Assembly (NCBI GenBank): GCA_028583605.1
Contig: CM053325.1
Coordinates: forward strand, 41,033,435-41,097,434
Length of the DNA stretch: 64,000 nucleotides
Direction: 5' to 3'
DNA from: Dastarcus helophoroides
Taxonomy: Eukaryota > Arthropoda > Insecta > Coleoptera > Bothrideridae
Position numbers and translations under genes: made by a program. Below the pieces are notes generated by a model. That model worked only from the letters and a program-made list of their open reading frames with translations, searched no databases and was not told where the DNA came from. Positions 10,412-26,960 of the stretch are shown one piece after another. Numbering within the stretch: position 1 is the stretch's first letter; each line of letters opens with the position of its first letter.

Positions 10412-12784
10412 TGAACAGGTGATATCTTTTCATCGCAGTAGATGAATCTATTTCGTTGAATAGAAAAAGGGAACCAATGTTAACAGCAGTAATTTAAGGA
10501 AGTGAAGGAATCCCAGGACAACAATCCTAATTAAAACCTCTTCATTGATAAAGCATGATGTGCCGAACTGTTAGAAATCGGAAATAATTGGTTAACCAAA
10601 ACGACTTTTAAATAACGAATGTAAAAAGGGTGTTTCTTTCTAAGTAAGAATATATTAAAACAACAAACATTATCGGATGCCTCTAAGATTCATATAAAGA
10701 AATTGGAATGATAATAGCAGAATGTCCGAATTGAATACCAAAACCAAGGAGCAATCTTAAGAACTTGCAAATAAGAACTTCTAAATATTGCTTGCAACTA
10801 AATAAGAAAAAACTGAAAGAAAAAATATCGGACTTACATGATTTTAAATAATTTTGTCAAAAATACACACATTACACACTCAGTATCAGAATCAGGTCCT
10901 CCAATATGCATTCAATTTTGTCAACTGCTAGAGATCCTTGATAAGTAGTAGACAAAGGTATCAATGAAGAATTCATACTAGGAAAGAACCCCGGGAAATC
11001 GTTTCATTCTAAAAGTGAAGAAAATAGTAGTTGAATCGAGTCTGATCAAAGTTTCATTCGTTCTCCCTCATAATTTATATTGAGTTGATACTTAAACAAT
11101 AGAGACTTTGAATGTAAATTTTTTAAATCTGCCATCTAAAATGTAAAGAAACATAAAAAATATCCTAGAATATTGGCAATTCCCAAGCTACCCTGATGTG
11201 ATCGTGTATGATTTGCATAAAAAATAAAATTAAAAAATAAATTTTATAAAATGAAGATACATTTTAAAAATATAAAACTTGTATAACTAAATTAGGATGC
11301 AAACTTTTTTTATTATTATCATCAATTTAAAAATAATTGTGTTGAATACTGAAAATATTCATATTAAAGGACAGAAATGGTAACACGTATTTCATTAAAT
11401 TGAAAATTGATTTACTTACATGCCTATCAATTTAAACTTCATGACCTCCATATTTAATTTCCGAACTTTTTATATAACTCTAACTGACGAAATAACTTAA
11501 GATCGATTTCCAAACAATGTCACGTCCCATTCACTTTATAAAAATTTGTATATCAGTTTGGGTTGCATAAAAAGACAATGCAAAATTCATGTGATTTTCA
11601 CCTAAACAAAACTGCAAAAAGCGATGTTTTTGTCGACAAGTTGAAAAATATAAACAAATAATTAAACAAAAAGAAACAATCGCATTATAACTTTTTGTGC
11701 ATCATAATTTAAATAAGCATCTCGTCCAACTTTCCAAATTACAACGATTAGTATTCAAATGTGGCTCAGGTGCCTTGTATTATTCACAACACAATTTGAA
11801 GTTATATATTTAGAACCCGCATGTATTTTGCAACAGCAGTTGTTTTAAAATAAACCGTTATCATTCTAATTAACTAATCAACACTACAGATAGTAAACTA
11901 TACTAAATAATAAATTAATCACGATTAGCTGTGTAAGCAATCAAGAGGTTATTGCGCTTTGTTAGACAAGTTTATGCAAATCTCGTAGACTGTTCAAGCT
12001 TTGTTTTTATTTTTTTATCATGTTAACAACTATGAAACATTTGACAATTGCATGGTAAATATGCGGTTTTGTTCATCACATAATAAGAACGTAAATTACA
12101 TCCGCTATATTTTGCATTAATCGTTAAAGTGTTCAGAAAAGAGGGTTTATCACAACATCCTAACAAGATGCCTTAAGGTCTCTGAATTTTGGAAATACTA
12201 GATAAAAAGTTATTTCACCCTATTTAGGAGTTACACCCTGTAAGGAACACGGTTTATTTTTCGAACAACTCATCAACTCTAGTCCTAAGCGTATTCATTG
12301 GTACATAGGGTTCTTTTGACAATTTCTTGTACCAATTCATCAAGGTGGTTAAATCGAAAATGAAATTTTCTATTCGACTCCAAAATTGATGCTAAAAGGC
12401 ATTAATTTAAACCATTATTAGGGTTTAGCAACACATTTACAATAATTCAAATAAATAACCAAGATATGACAGTGATAGAGAAAGAATATTCGCAGAGTGA
12501 AGTTCGATCTCTTTTGCTGTGGTCATTCCTTATTGATATTTTCATGAATATATTAAGCAAAGCAAGACACACTGCAACTATATGGATATTATATCTGTCC
12601 TAAATCATTACATTTAGGGGCATCATCCAGTAGTTTTCAATTGAACCAGAAGAAACTAAATCCAAATCCAAATACAAGACTCGTACCTCTGCGGGGATTG
12701 ACTAGTATTAGAAAACTACTTGTAAGTGTTCAAAGTTTAGCCCACCATCCTAGTAGAAAGTTCCTTCTTTAGAAACTTGGAAAA
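10412..12784. other. Gene-free AT-rich DNA
   Basis: No frame of note on either strand. A motif complementary to TACAGGGTGTAACTCC lies near 12228-12243 and resembles the ends of small inverted-repeat elements (also near 55354, 58637 and 61249), but no partner end was found. Confidence 0.4.
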
Positions 12785-13205
12785 TACCTAATCGAAGAAT
12801 AACTTAAATTAAAAAAAAATAATTTAAAACGTATTATAAAACGGACCAAAAAGAATAAAATAATTTTTCCCATTTCCATACAGACTTATAATCTCATACA
12901 GGTTCTTAACTTCATGCAAATGATCCTGAAATTGTATGATTATAAATTTTTAATATCTATGAAAATACTTATATACTATACTTATATATAATATTTAAAA
13001 GAAAGAACGTGAAACGCAGTAAAACTGCTAACTATTCATGCATCAATTATTATGTAATGTACGTTTTTTGTTTTAAGTCTTACAAGTATTTTTATAGCTA
13101 TTAAAAATTCATAAGCCCAAATTTTCAGGACCATCTGTATGGAGAAATTATTTTATACCTTTTGGTCCATTTTAAATTAATTTTTTTTGAATTTAAATTA
13201 TTTTT
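12785..13205. repeat. Foldback remnant with unequal arms
   Basis: The left arm (about 12785-12975) and the right arm (about 13080-13205) are reverse complements interrupted by deletions in the right arm. Shared blocks are the AAAAATAATTTAAA end, a GGACCAAAA motif, a CCATACAGA motif and TCATG/TTAATA.CTAT near the loop. It has no ORF and is most likely a non-autonomous inverted-repeat element. Confidence 0.6.
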
Positions 13206-13857
13206 TACTTTTTAGTCTCGTGTGTGTAAGTGAAAATTTGCAATCCATATTAAAATACATTAATCTTGCAAAGTTATTCTCATTTCAATTCCTGTTAAAG
13301 TTTATCTTGCTGTTTTTGCTTCCTTTCTGGTCGTTGTTACGTCGTTGGGTGGCGTAGCTCTCTCCTTAACCATTGCCATCGTAGAAATGGTCACTTATAC
13401 ACTAATGACTATTAAATATTATTAGGTAAATATTTAATTATGTTATTATTGTTTTTATTGTTGAGCCTTAAGCTCCCTGTTGGTAAATTCCAAGACCAGT
13501 TCAAATAAAACATTTAGGGGTACTTACGTAAATTTCAAGATAAGGATGTGTAAACTCTTGGTGACTATGAATAATTTTAATTTGTTGGATTTAAAATTAA
13601 AAACATGAAACGCATGCAATACATAAATATTACCTTTTGATGCATGAATATATTTTTTTGTGTTGGGTCGCATGAATATTTCACCCAAGTCACTATCAAT
13701 TTCATTGCGTTGGTTGGTTGTCGCAACTATTGCAGTTCAGAACTAAACTTGTATTAGGTTGCATAACTGAATGATTAAAAATATAAGAAGTTCAAATTAA
13801 AAGTATTTTTTTTTAACTGACAAAATTGAATTTGATTCATCCGCTTAACTTATTAAT
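13206..13857. other. No recognisable gene
   Basis: AT-rich, no ORF, no repeat recognised by eye apart from short homopolymer runs. Confidence 0.4.
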
Positions 13858-13861
13858 ATAT

Positions 13862-14190
13862 TGTAACGCGTTATCGGTTTGAATGATTAACACTTGGTGA
13901 ATTGTAACCACTTTATTTCTAAACTAATACTGCAACACTACAATTGTAATTCACTTACACAGTTTAATTAACTAACTTATTCATTGACTAACTCCATGAG
14001 AGAAAGCTGACCGAGCCGCCTTATTTATAGATCTCGTTTCGGGTTCTAGAAGGAATAAGCAGATAAGACTTATCGTTTGCCTAAATTTTTGAAGCGCTTA
14101 TCTGCCGTTTGATTCATTATCGCGACTGCTTCCCCTTATCAAATTTTTTAGAAAATTTCTAACTGAATTTTATAATTACATTTCGTTACA
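13862..14190 (-). mobile_element. Solo LTR, copy 3 (329 bp, TSD ATAT)
   Basis: On the minus strand this is the same LTR as at 2085 and 8435. It begins TGTAACGAAATG and ends near GATAACGCGTTACA. ATAT flanks it at 13858-13861 and 14191-14194. The TATA element (TATAAATAA on the minus strand, 14021-14029) and AATAAA (13912-13917) are kept. Divergence from the other two copies is somewhat higher than between them. Confidence 0.88.
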
Positions 14191-14194
14191 ATAT

Positions 14195-18731
<4,537 letters not shown>

Positions 18732-18732
18732 G

Positions 18733-18826
<94 letters not shown>
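18732..18826. repeat. (TAA)n microsatellite, tract 2
   Basis: About 95 bp of uninterrupted TAA units between element 1 and element 2. It is the most perfect of the four tracts. Confidence 0.97.
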
Positions 18827-18827
<1 letters not shown>

Positions 18828-19073
18828 CCGTGTGAGGGTGCTAGTCCCTCATCGGGCGCCTTCCCAGGTGGCGGATAGGGAAATGCTTCCCAGATATCGT
18901 TGGTACCGAGGAAATAAAATACTCGAGTTGTACCAAAACTAGCACAGGACACATCTGGACTCCAGGTTAGGAGCGGTGTCTAGCAGCGACTGTCCTCTAG
19001 GTTAGGAGCGGCTGAAATAGGAGCTATCGGAGGCTCGCTGGCAGAAGCTCTAAAATGCACTTAAGGAGATATT

Positions 19074-21840
19074 ATGGTTCGCACAAGAAGAAACATATAC
19101 TCCGGCGGACTGGAACGGCAGGATCCAGATCGGAACCGTCGTGAAGATGTACCTGCACCAGACCTTGGCAACGATCAAGGACCGGCTCTACCTGACAGAA
19201 GTGTTTTGGCAAAACAATCTCTGCCAACCACCCTAGCAGGAAGAATAGGACAACGGACAAAATGGACAGAAGAAATAAACGAATTTATTTATCACCGTTA
19301 TCTTATCCTAACTAAAATGGAATCCAATACAAATGGATATAGCAAAAAACTACACTCAGAAACAATAAAAAAATTTCCACAACTCGCTTGCAAGACGGTA
19401 CAAAACATCATAGAACAAAAAAGAACAATACTAAGAACCAATAGAATTACACGAGAAAGAATGGACGAAATTAGACAGAAAGTAGCAATACAATTAGGAT
19501 TGGAGAATACAAAAAATAATATTCCTGAAGAAAATGAAGATACAGATAATGCACAAAGGGAAGAACAACAAGAAGACCATCAAGGAAGAGAAACAGAACT
19601 GGAAGAGGAAACATGTAACTGCTATGAACAAACATTTAGTGAATACGCAGACATAAGATCTAATATGAGACCAAAAATTCCAAAACTCAAAACGAATCAA
19701 CACACGAAAAAAATAATTAACATAATAAACAGGTTGATTAGCCAGAAAGTTCAAGACAACAGCAATCTAGTAGATATCTACACTCTAGTTTATATTGGAG
19801 CAGTAACAGCAATTAAAATGCATAAACAAAACGTATGTAACTTACAAACAGGAAAAACAGCACGGAAGAACCGGAAACCACCATGGGAAGAAAGACTTGA
19901 TCGAAAAATAAAAGAACTACGTAGAGAAATAAGTCAAGTAACACAAGCACAAAAACAAACAGCAAGTAGAAAAACCCACCGAAAATCAAAGAAAATTATG
20001 GAAATCCAACGGAGATACTGGACTATCTAAAACAATCTCTTGCAAAGACTGCAAAACGATTAAAAAGGTACAAGAATAGTCATCAACGAAAGCAAGATAA
20101 TTACGATTTCAGCACAAACCAGAAACAAATTTATAGGCAGCTTACACAACAACAATACAAACAAAAAGAAAACCCAGAATTAGAAAGTGCAAGAGGATAC
20201 TGGGAGACTATCTGGTCAGAAGAGAAACAACATGAAAAAAGACCCCCATGGATTGTAGAGGAGAAGAGACTTACTCACAACAAAACAGAAATAAAGAAAT
20301 ATAAAATCACCATAAGAGAAATAGAAAATGCTATTAAAAAAACACAAAATTGGAAGGCACCCGGACGAGACAAAATACACAACTAGTGGTGGAAGAAATT
20401 CAACAGCACGCACCAAAAAATTTCAGCGCTCCTTACAAAGATACTTATCGATAATGAAGATATACCCGAGTTCATGGCTGAAGGCATCACATATTTACTC
20501 CCCAAAACCATACCAGCAAGTAGAGACCCCAGTAAATATAGACCGATTACTTGTCTTCTCACAATGTATAATAGTAGTTTGTACAACAAGAGTGGATATG
20601 ATGTCCATATCGCACGAGAAAGAAGTTTGAGCACGACGCCGTAGGCGGAGTGCCTCAATCGTTCGAGTGCGATATGGACAATCCGCTCGAGTTGTACAGC
20701 GTATTTTTCCTACGACTACGATCTATCAAAGACTAAAATATGATTTAGCAAATGAAGATTTTTTCATGTGACATTTGCAGTTTCTAATATATTTTATATA
20801 GTGTCCATGTGTCAATGAAACGTCATAAATTTATTGTAACAAAATTTATATTTACTTTTGATTTCTAAGGTAATAATATCTTGAATATTTTACTTGCAGC
20901 CTCAGAAATGTCCGCTGGGATAAAGTTTACTGATTCTGCACTAAAAGCACTCATTTTAAATAATTTTTTGGCAAATACCGAAGTCAGTTTGACAGGTTCT
21001 ATGGTATAATTCTTAATCTAAAAATGACATTCGTCTTTATTGCATGCCATGATTGGTCAATATCCACACTAGTGTGGATATGAAATCGACCAATCACGGC
21101 GCGACTTTCGTTATATTCGTTCACTAGACTGATATGGTCTATCTATCCTGCTCGCAAGGTATAAAGAAAACAGTGCATATACGGGTGGGAGTGGGAAAAG
21201 TATTTATCTCCATTATTACAGAAAAAATCCATCACCACTTAAAAAATAACGACATACTTACTTGGGAATAAAAAGGATGCAGAAAAGCTACAAAAGGCTG
21301 CAAGGATCAACTCATAATAGACGCAGTTTTGACAGGAAAAATAAAAAGAACATCGACCATATCATAAGTGGATGTCAAACACTGGCGCCAACAGACTACA
21401 CGCAGAGACACAATAATGTAGGAAAAGCAATTCTGAGAAAATTCTAACAAGAACATCAAAAGATACCCTATTACAAATACAATCCAGATACAGTAATAGA
21501 CGAAGATGAGTTTAAACTATACTGGAATAGAGATATAATCACAGACGTCACAATACATAACAATCAGACTTAATACTCACAGTAAAACAAACAAGAAAAA
21601 CATACCTAGTGGACTTTTCGGTACCGTTGTCTACTAACATCCAGAGAAAATATACAGACAAGATAAACAAGTACCTAGCACTGTCAGGAGAAATAAAAGG
21701 ATCAAGAAAGAGTTATTATACTGCCCCTCATTATTGGCGCTACGGGTGAAATACCCCATTCACTTATTAGAAATTTAAAACAATTTGGCATAAACTCTAA
21801 TATCTATATAGAAATGCAGAAAATTGGAAAGTATTAAATA
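19074..21840 (+). pseudogene. Dong/R4 polyprotein, element 2 (wrecked)
   Basis: The frame opens at ATG 19074 just after an AAGGAGATATT leader. The first 318 residues (to 20030) contain an RTKWTEEINEFIYHRY stretch that looks like a Myb/SANT-type helix, then a Lys/Glu-rich region. After a frameshift the RT N-terminus can be read to about 20571 (APGRDK and YRPITCL motifs, with an in-frame stop between them). A foreign repeat then intervenes. RT resumes near 21199, has a stop where QKGC would follow, reads GCKDQLIIDAV, and then jumps by deletion into the endonuclease zinc knuckle (HIISGC, about 21357). Motifs A, B and C of RT are absent. The end matches element 1 (YYKYNPDT, IIGATGEIP). Clearly dead. 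Confidence 0.85.
20572..21198. repeat. 627-bp repeat inserted in Dong element 2
   Basis: The segment interrupts the RT reading frame of element 2 just after the tyrosine of an M-Y motif and is homologous over its length to 47271-47831. It holds an inverted pair, TGTCCATATCGCAC and GTGCGATATGGACA, near its left end, and ATG...TATGGTCTAT motifs near its right end. There are no long terminal repeats and no ORF. Neighbouring bases permit at most a 2-3 bp target duplication. The class is unknown; a SINE or a short non-autonomous element is possible. Confidence 0.8.
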
Positions 21841-21981
21841 AACAAAACGTGTAAAATTATCTGTAGGAAATCAAAAGCACCGCACCGTCTCAAAAATATC
21901 ATGCTGAAATACTTACCACATCCTCTGTACTCTGGTACTGGAATGGAAGATTATACTAAGGGCATAGCTTGTAAACAAGAA

Positions 21982-22003
21982 AATAATAATAATAATAATA
22001 ATA

Positions 22004-22042
<39 letters not shown>

Positions 22043-22090
22043 TTAATAATAATAATATTATTTATAATAATAATAAAAATAATAATAATA
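21982..22090. repeat. (AAT)n microsatellite, tract 3 (interrupted)
   Basis: About 109 bp of AAT units with several interruptions (AGT, ATT, AAAAAT), so older than tract 2 or more mutated. It separates element 2 from element 3. Confidence 0.95.
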
Positions 22091-25000
22091 CCGTAAACAA
22101 CACTTCAAACTAGACGGTACTGCCAGCGAGTTTGAAGAGGTTGCGGGTGAGAACAGTAATCTAAAGGGGCTTAAAATCGGGCCGGTAGCCCACGTAATAC
22201 CGTTTCCCGTTGAGACACTTTGGGGTGACATCCTGGGGTGTCATCGGTACTCTCATTGTCCCCAGAAGCAATAAAGAGCCAAGCTCCCAACAGCACACCT
22301 CTCTCGGATGGAGGTGGCTGGCAGGTTGGAGGAGTTGGAGGAGCATTAGGACGGATGCCTGATGACTACTACGGCAATCGACAAGGACGTTTTCAGTGCA
22401 CCGATGGACTAAGAGATGATTTGCTGGATGCATATCAGATAAGTGAACCCGCTAGAAGGGGCTACATGGCAAGAATGCATACCTTATGGTGTGATAAACC
22501 TCCCGAACTAAGCAATATCTCCAAACAATATCTGCGAGACTATGTAGCATATCTTCTCCGTTCTGGATATGTAAGGACTCCACAACAACACGAAATTCCT
22601 CAACAAACAGCGATAGATAACTTCCCCCAGGAGCAAAGGACCGAAGAACAGGAGCCCGTTGACAACACCAGTAAAACTGAGGTCCCCGTGGAAGGACTAT
22701 CTGAGAGAAAAGTGAGAATTAACATTAAATTCCACATTAAACGAAAGGATCTCGTACGAATTAACGCAGAGTTACAGGAAGAAGTGCCAAGAGATGTCAA
22801 CATCTTGGAACTGAATAATATCGTCTACCGTACACCAAGGAGATTAATACCTCGTAAGAAACTAGAAGATTCCTTTCGTGCACTTCAAAAAATAGAAAGG
22901 CGGATTCAAAGGATTGCCAAGAAAGTAAACATTGCTAGGCAGCATACTTCCCGAATACAAGGGGTGGTGGATTATATCTTAACCAAAAGGCCATTTACAG
23001 CAAAGATTAGGAAGATAGCGACCAAACTGAGACGACAACATCATACTCTCAACAAAACCATACTTATCGTTATCAAACAACGTTGTTTAGATCACATACG
23101 CTCCTTAAAAATCACTAAGACCAATCTAAAAAAAAGCAAAAGAGATAAGAGACAACTATGCATTCCGCATGAAACCGTCAAGCCTCCTCCGAGGTCAGAC
23201 CTGCGGTGTGAATAATCCACCACCGGTGTCGGAAGTTGAGGACTTCTGGAAGAAAATCTATGGGAATACAAAGCCGCTACGTGCGAATACTCCAGCTTTA
23301 ATTACATTCGATAGCTACTGTCAGCACATGCAAATCAACCAACAAGAATGCCCACCAATCACAATGGAAGAGGTAAAGCAGGCGTTGGAAAATGTGAGGA
23401 ATTATTCCGCACCGGGGCCTGATGGGATAAACAACTTTTGGTGGAAGAAATTCCACAGCACCCACTCGCATTTGAAAAGGATCTACAATTCCTGGATGAA
23501 TGAAGGCACGCCGATTCCTGAATGGTTTGTGGAAGGTCGAACAACGTTAATACTAAAGAAAGGAGATACAAAAGATCCAAGGAATTATAGGCCGATCACC
23601 TGTCTCAACACGTGCTATGAAATATTCACCAGAATATTGTATTATAGAGTGATGGGTGCAATTCAACCGGTCTTAAGTGACATTACCGAGCAGCGCGGAG
23701 GAAAAAGAGGAGTTGAAGGATGCAAAGAGAACTTGCTAATAGACAGGTCTGTCACCCAGGACTCAATTCAGTACAAGCAAAATTTTTCGATAGCCTGGAT
23801 TGATTATAGGAAAGCTTTTGACACAACATCCCACCAACTGAAAAAAAAGGGTTGTTAAAGTCTATGAAAGTCCCTAATCCCCTCATAAAGTGTATTGAAC
23901 ACCTCATGTCGCTTTGAAAGTCAAGGTTCTCAATAACTTCAGGAACCAAAAAGGTGATTACAGAGCCTATCGCCTTTAAGAGGGGAGTATTTCAGGGAGA
24001 TTTTCTCAGCTCTCTACTCTTTTGTATTTCGTTGCTCCCGATTTCGGTATCTTTGAGGAAGACACGTGGATATTGCTGTGGGCCACCTGGAAACAGAAGA
24101 CACAAGGTTACCCATCTCTTCTATGTAGATGACCTTAAGATCTACGCTACAAGTCAGAGGAACTTGCAACAATCTTTGAGGGTGGTTCAGGAGTATTCAC
24201 GAGACATAGGTATGGAGTTTGGTTTCGATAAGTGTGCTGTGCTAAGGCTAGATAAGGGACGATATGGGAACAATCTGGATAACGAGCAACTTGCCGACGG
24301 ATCAGTTCTACGACATCTGGATGAACACGAAAGCTACACCTACCTAGGCGTTGATCAAAATCGAACGCAAAATGCTGAAAGTGTAAAGACCGCACTGCGC
24401 GCCAGATATAGGCAGCGTCTGCGAAAGATTTGGTGTTTAGAACTGTCCGGGAGAAGTAAGGCGATTGCGACAAATATGCTTGCGGTTCCAGTGCTTCTGT
24501 ACTCATTGGGGGTCCTAAAATGGACAAGAGAACAACTACGCGAAATAGACGCATGCACTCGGAAAATGATGCACATGGACCGCAGTATACACCCGCGTTC
24601 ATCAGTTCCCCGTATCTACCTCCCACGACATCAGGGAGGTCGAGGTCTTCTGAGTTTGGAAAATATGCACGATAGACTGGTCCTGGGAATCTCTTGCAAA
24701 ACCCTTAAAAGCGCCGATCCCCTTCTGCTGCTGGTAAGAGAGCATGAAAGAAAAAATGTTGGAGCCTTCCTTTTCAAAGCGGCGGAAAAGGCGGCGGAGA
24801 GGCTTGGTGTTGGTTTTTCTTTAGAAATCGAAAATGAGGAATCACTGGTGAGATTAGAGTCCCATAAAATTAAGAAACAGGTCAGGAAGACTGAACAACG
24901 GAGACTCCTACAAGACCATGTTAAACCGCAGCATGGAGTGTTCTTCAGAAACATCGAAGAAATGGACTTATCAAAAAGATTAACTTTTGCTTTTCTGGGT

Positions 25001-25910
25001 TCTGCCGATCTGAAGTCTGAAACGGAGGGCTTCTTACTTGCATGTCAGAATGGAGTCATCAGTACCCTAGTATATCGCAGCCAGTTTTCTGTCGTGGATG
25101 ATACCAGATGTAGAGCATGTCGACAACAACCTGAGACACTCATGCACATACTGTCAGCTTGCCCCGTGCATACCGTCGGCGGCTACATCCACCGTCACAA
25201 CGCGACTCTTAAGGTGCTGTTTTACCATCTGAGACACGCCTATGGCATCGATGAAACAGCGACTCAGCCGAATGATCAAAAAGATGTTGAAGTCGTGGTG
25301 GATAACGACAGATGCCGCATCTACGGGAATTACGCTTTTCCCACGCCAACACGAATTTAGGCTAATAAACCGGACATCGTTTTCCTGAATTAGCGGAAAA
25401 AGACTATGTACATGATAGAGTTTTCCACGCCGGCTGATATGAACATCGAGAATAAGGAGAGGGAGAAGCGTACCAAATATCTGGATCTTCTCTAAGCGTT
25501 ACGGAGGCTATATCCGGAATACCAGGTAAAACTAGTGGTGTTGATTATAGGTGCTCTGGGTTGTGTGAAAGGTACAATAATGGCTGAATTAATGAAAATA
25601 CCGGAATGTCAGCGATCCCGTGAACAGCTTGTGCGGGATATACAGAAAGCCATCATCTTAGGGTCCTTACGTCTACTAAGGCAAATGAGTTTGGCCTACG
25701 ATCACTAACCGAGCGGAGCGAGGAGTGGTTGTCGAACGACAACAGGCCACCCGGGTGGCAACCTGTGGGGTCGGAGACGCAGGACCTGCCGTGTCGGAAA
25801 GGAGGAAGGTTTTTAGCCGGTAGGCGGTCTCCTTCAGAGACTGAATCCGACACTACCAGTGACAAAAGAAGTCGCTGGTGCCTATGAAGGTTTTCCTTCC
25901 TTTCAAAAAA
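22091..25910 (+). mobile_element. Dong/R4-clade non-LTR retrotransposon 3
   Basis: It lies between TAA tracts. The leader (22091-22237) has a nine-base stem CTTCAAACT / AGTTTGAAG. The 3' tail of about 200 bp after the ORF is GC-rich and structured (GACAAC, CACCCGGGTGG, TCCGACAC motifs). It is the most complete of the three: all RT and endonuclease motifs can be found, although in several frames. Codon and base use (more GC) differ from elements 1 and 2, so it belongs to a separate lineage. Confidence 0.9.
22238..25708 (+). pseudogene. Dong/R4 polyprotein, element 3 (frameshifts, stops)
   Basis: The N-terminal frame (22238-23215, 325 residues) is basic. A frameshift near 23190 leads into the RT frame (23169-23858) with APGPDG, YRPITCLN, GCKENLLIDR and motif A (WIDYRKAFD). 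A second shift near 23845 and a stop near 23917 break it. The frame 23954-25360 (468 residues) carries motif B, altered to QGDFLSS, the catalytic YVDD, the GGRGL motif and the endonuclease zinc knuckle (CRAC..H....C, about 25110-25163). Two in-frame TAG codons (25358 and 25391) flank the KPDIVF motif; the rest (EFSTPAD, KYLDLL, LIIGALG) follows to about 25708. The normal product of such elements is one protein of 1000 or more residues giving target cleavage and reverse transcription in the nucleus; this copy cannot. Confidence 0.88.
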
Positions 25911-25982
25911 ATAATAATAAATAATAATAATAATAATAGTAATTATAATAATAATATTAATATTAATAATAATAATAATAAA
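25911..25982. repeat. (TAA)n microsatellite, tract 4
   Basis: About 72 bp of TAA/AAT units with interruptions (AGT, ATTAAT). It is the downstream border of the Dong array. Confidence 0.95.
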
Positions 25983-26760
25983 GAGCACAGTGGCTCGATA
26001 TGTCCATCATATAAAAACCAAATTCTTCCGAAGTGAAAACTGAAGAAAAAAAATGGCAAAGGAATAAATACGGAAGAGCAGGGTTTTTCAGTATGTCAAC
26101 CACATTAGAGATCTAACTCATCTGCAGACAATTTTGGACAGGAAGAACTAAATTTAAGTCGCACTCCAAGCCCAGGAACAAGTGTACTCTGGCCGTTAAA
26201 GCTTTTGTAAAAACCAGTCTACTATGGTAGTAACACCACAAGACAGTTCTTCTTGTTGATTCATTTGGAAAGAGAAAAAAGCTAAACTTTAAAGGCCCCA
26301 CTATAAATTGAATACCGTGTAGATTTTTTTAGAAATATTTCTAATCCAGATACTAGACCAAAACAAACTTTAAATAAACTCTTGTTAGAACCACACGGCA
26401 CTATAAACAAATCACAGGAAACAAGAAAAAAAATTAAGGTTGTAGCCAGTGAATGTGAACCGATATACCAAACTAACTTACGCAGCAATGGTAGCCAAAA
26501 ACAAAACAAAGTCAGCTCAAGCATTACAAAAAATGCATCTCTGGATAATGAAATTAATGGAAGCCACAAGATCATGTCCAAGATAGTGCACTGTATACAC
26601 GTACTTTATTACAATTTCAAACGGACCATTTATAAACTCTGGGAAATAATCCATTTGAACAAGTTCGCTAAGCAAACAGGTTAAATTTTACCTACATTGG
26701 ATTTTGTAGGTCCATTTGATGTATTTGTGTCCATCAGTGACCACGAAAAGTTGGAAGCGT
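25983..26760. other. Flank of the array, no assigned gene
   Basis: A 100-residue plus-strand frame (26382-26684) starts MLEPHGTINKSQ. It is hydrophilic and rich in Lys, Ser and Asn, and I do not recognise it. The complementary strand is also open. It may be chance. Confidence 0.25.
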
Positions 26761-26960
26761 TTAGATGTACCGCATTATACTGATGAGGCAAAAGGAAACC
26801 GAAAGCAGTTATTGGTTGTAAATATTTTCATTTTTTAGCATGTTCGACTATTTTTCGACATTTCTAAATGCATATCTCGCCAATGCGCTTGCATTTAATG
26901 GATGTTGCTATGCAACCCATAATACAAACAATAAAGTTACCTCACTACAGTGACCTTTAT
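26761..26960 (+). repeat. Second copy of the hammerhead-bearing repeat
   Basis: The block from ACCGCATTATA through a hammerhead-like core, TTGGTTGTAAATATTTTCA and GATGTTGCTATGCAACCC follows the same order as the repeat around 7190-7620 (read on the minus strand there). Divergence is considerable. It is in inverted orientation relative to the first copy. Confidence 0.55.
26775..26817 (+). ncRNA. Hammerhead-like motif, second copy
   Basis: CTGATGA (26781-26787) is followed by G-G...C-C, GAA, and AGCAGT. The G10.1-C11.1 pair that the first copy lacks is present, and GAAA follows. Stem I is poor, because the two bases next to the core do not pair, and the second pair of stem III is lost (G opposite G). 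It is probably inactive, but it shows that the core is an ancestral trait of the repeat. Confidence 0.4.

Larger units (their letters stand above)
18827..21981 (+). mobile_element. Dong/R4-clade non-LTR retrotransposon 2
   Basis: Bounded by TAA tracts on both sides. The ~250-bp leader (18827-19073) is unusually GC-rich and strongly self-complementary: TGAGGG pairs with CCCTCA, CGCC with GGCG and GGGAA with TTCCC within the first 80 bases. The coding region is decayed, interrupted by a 627-bp repeat (20572-21198) and has lost the RT catalytic core. The protein is only distantly similar to element 1, so this is an independent insertion and not a tandem duplicate. Confidence 0.85.

Noticed and set aside
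24147..24626. 159-residue minus-strand ORF inside Dong element 3
   Set aside because: It is the complement of the RT/endonuclease coding region, whose plus-strand frame has conserved motifs.
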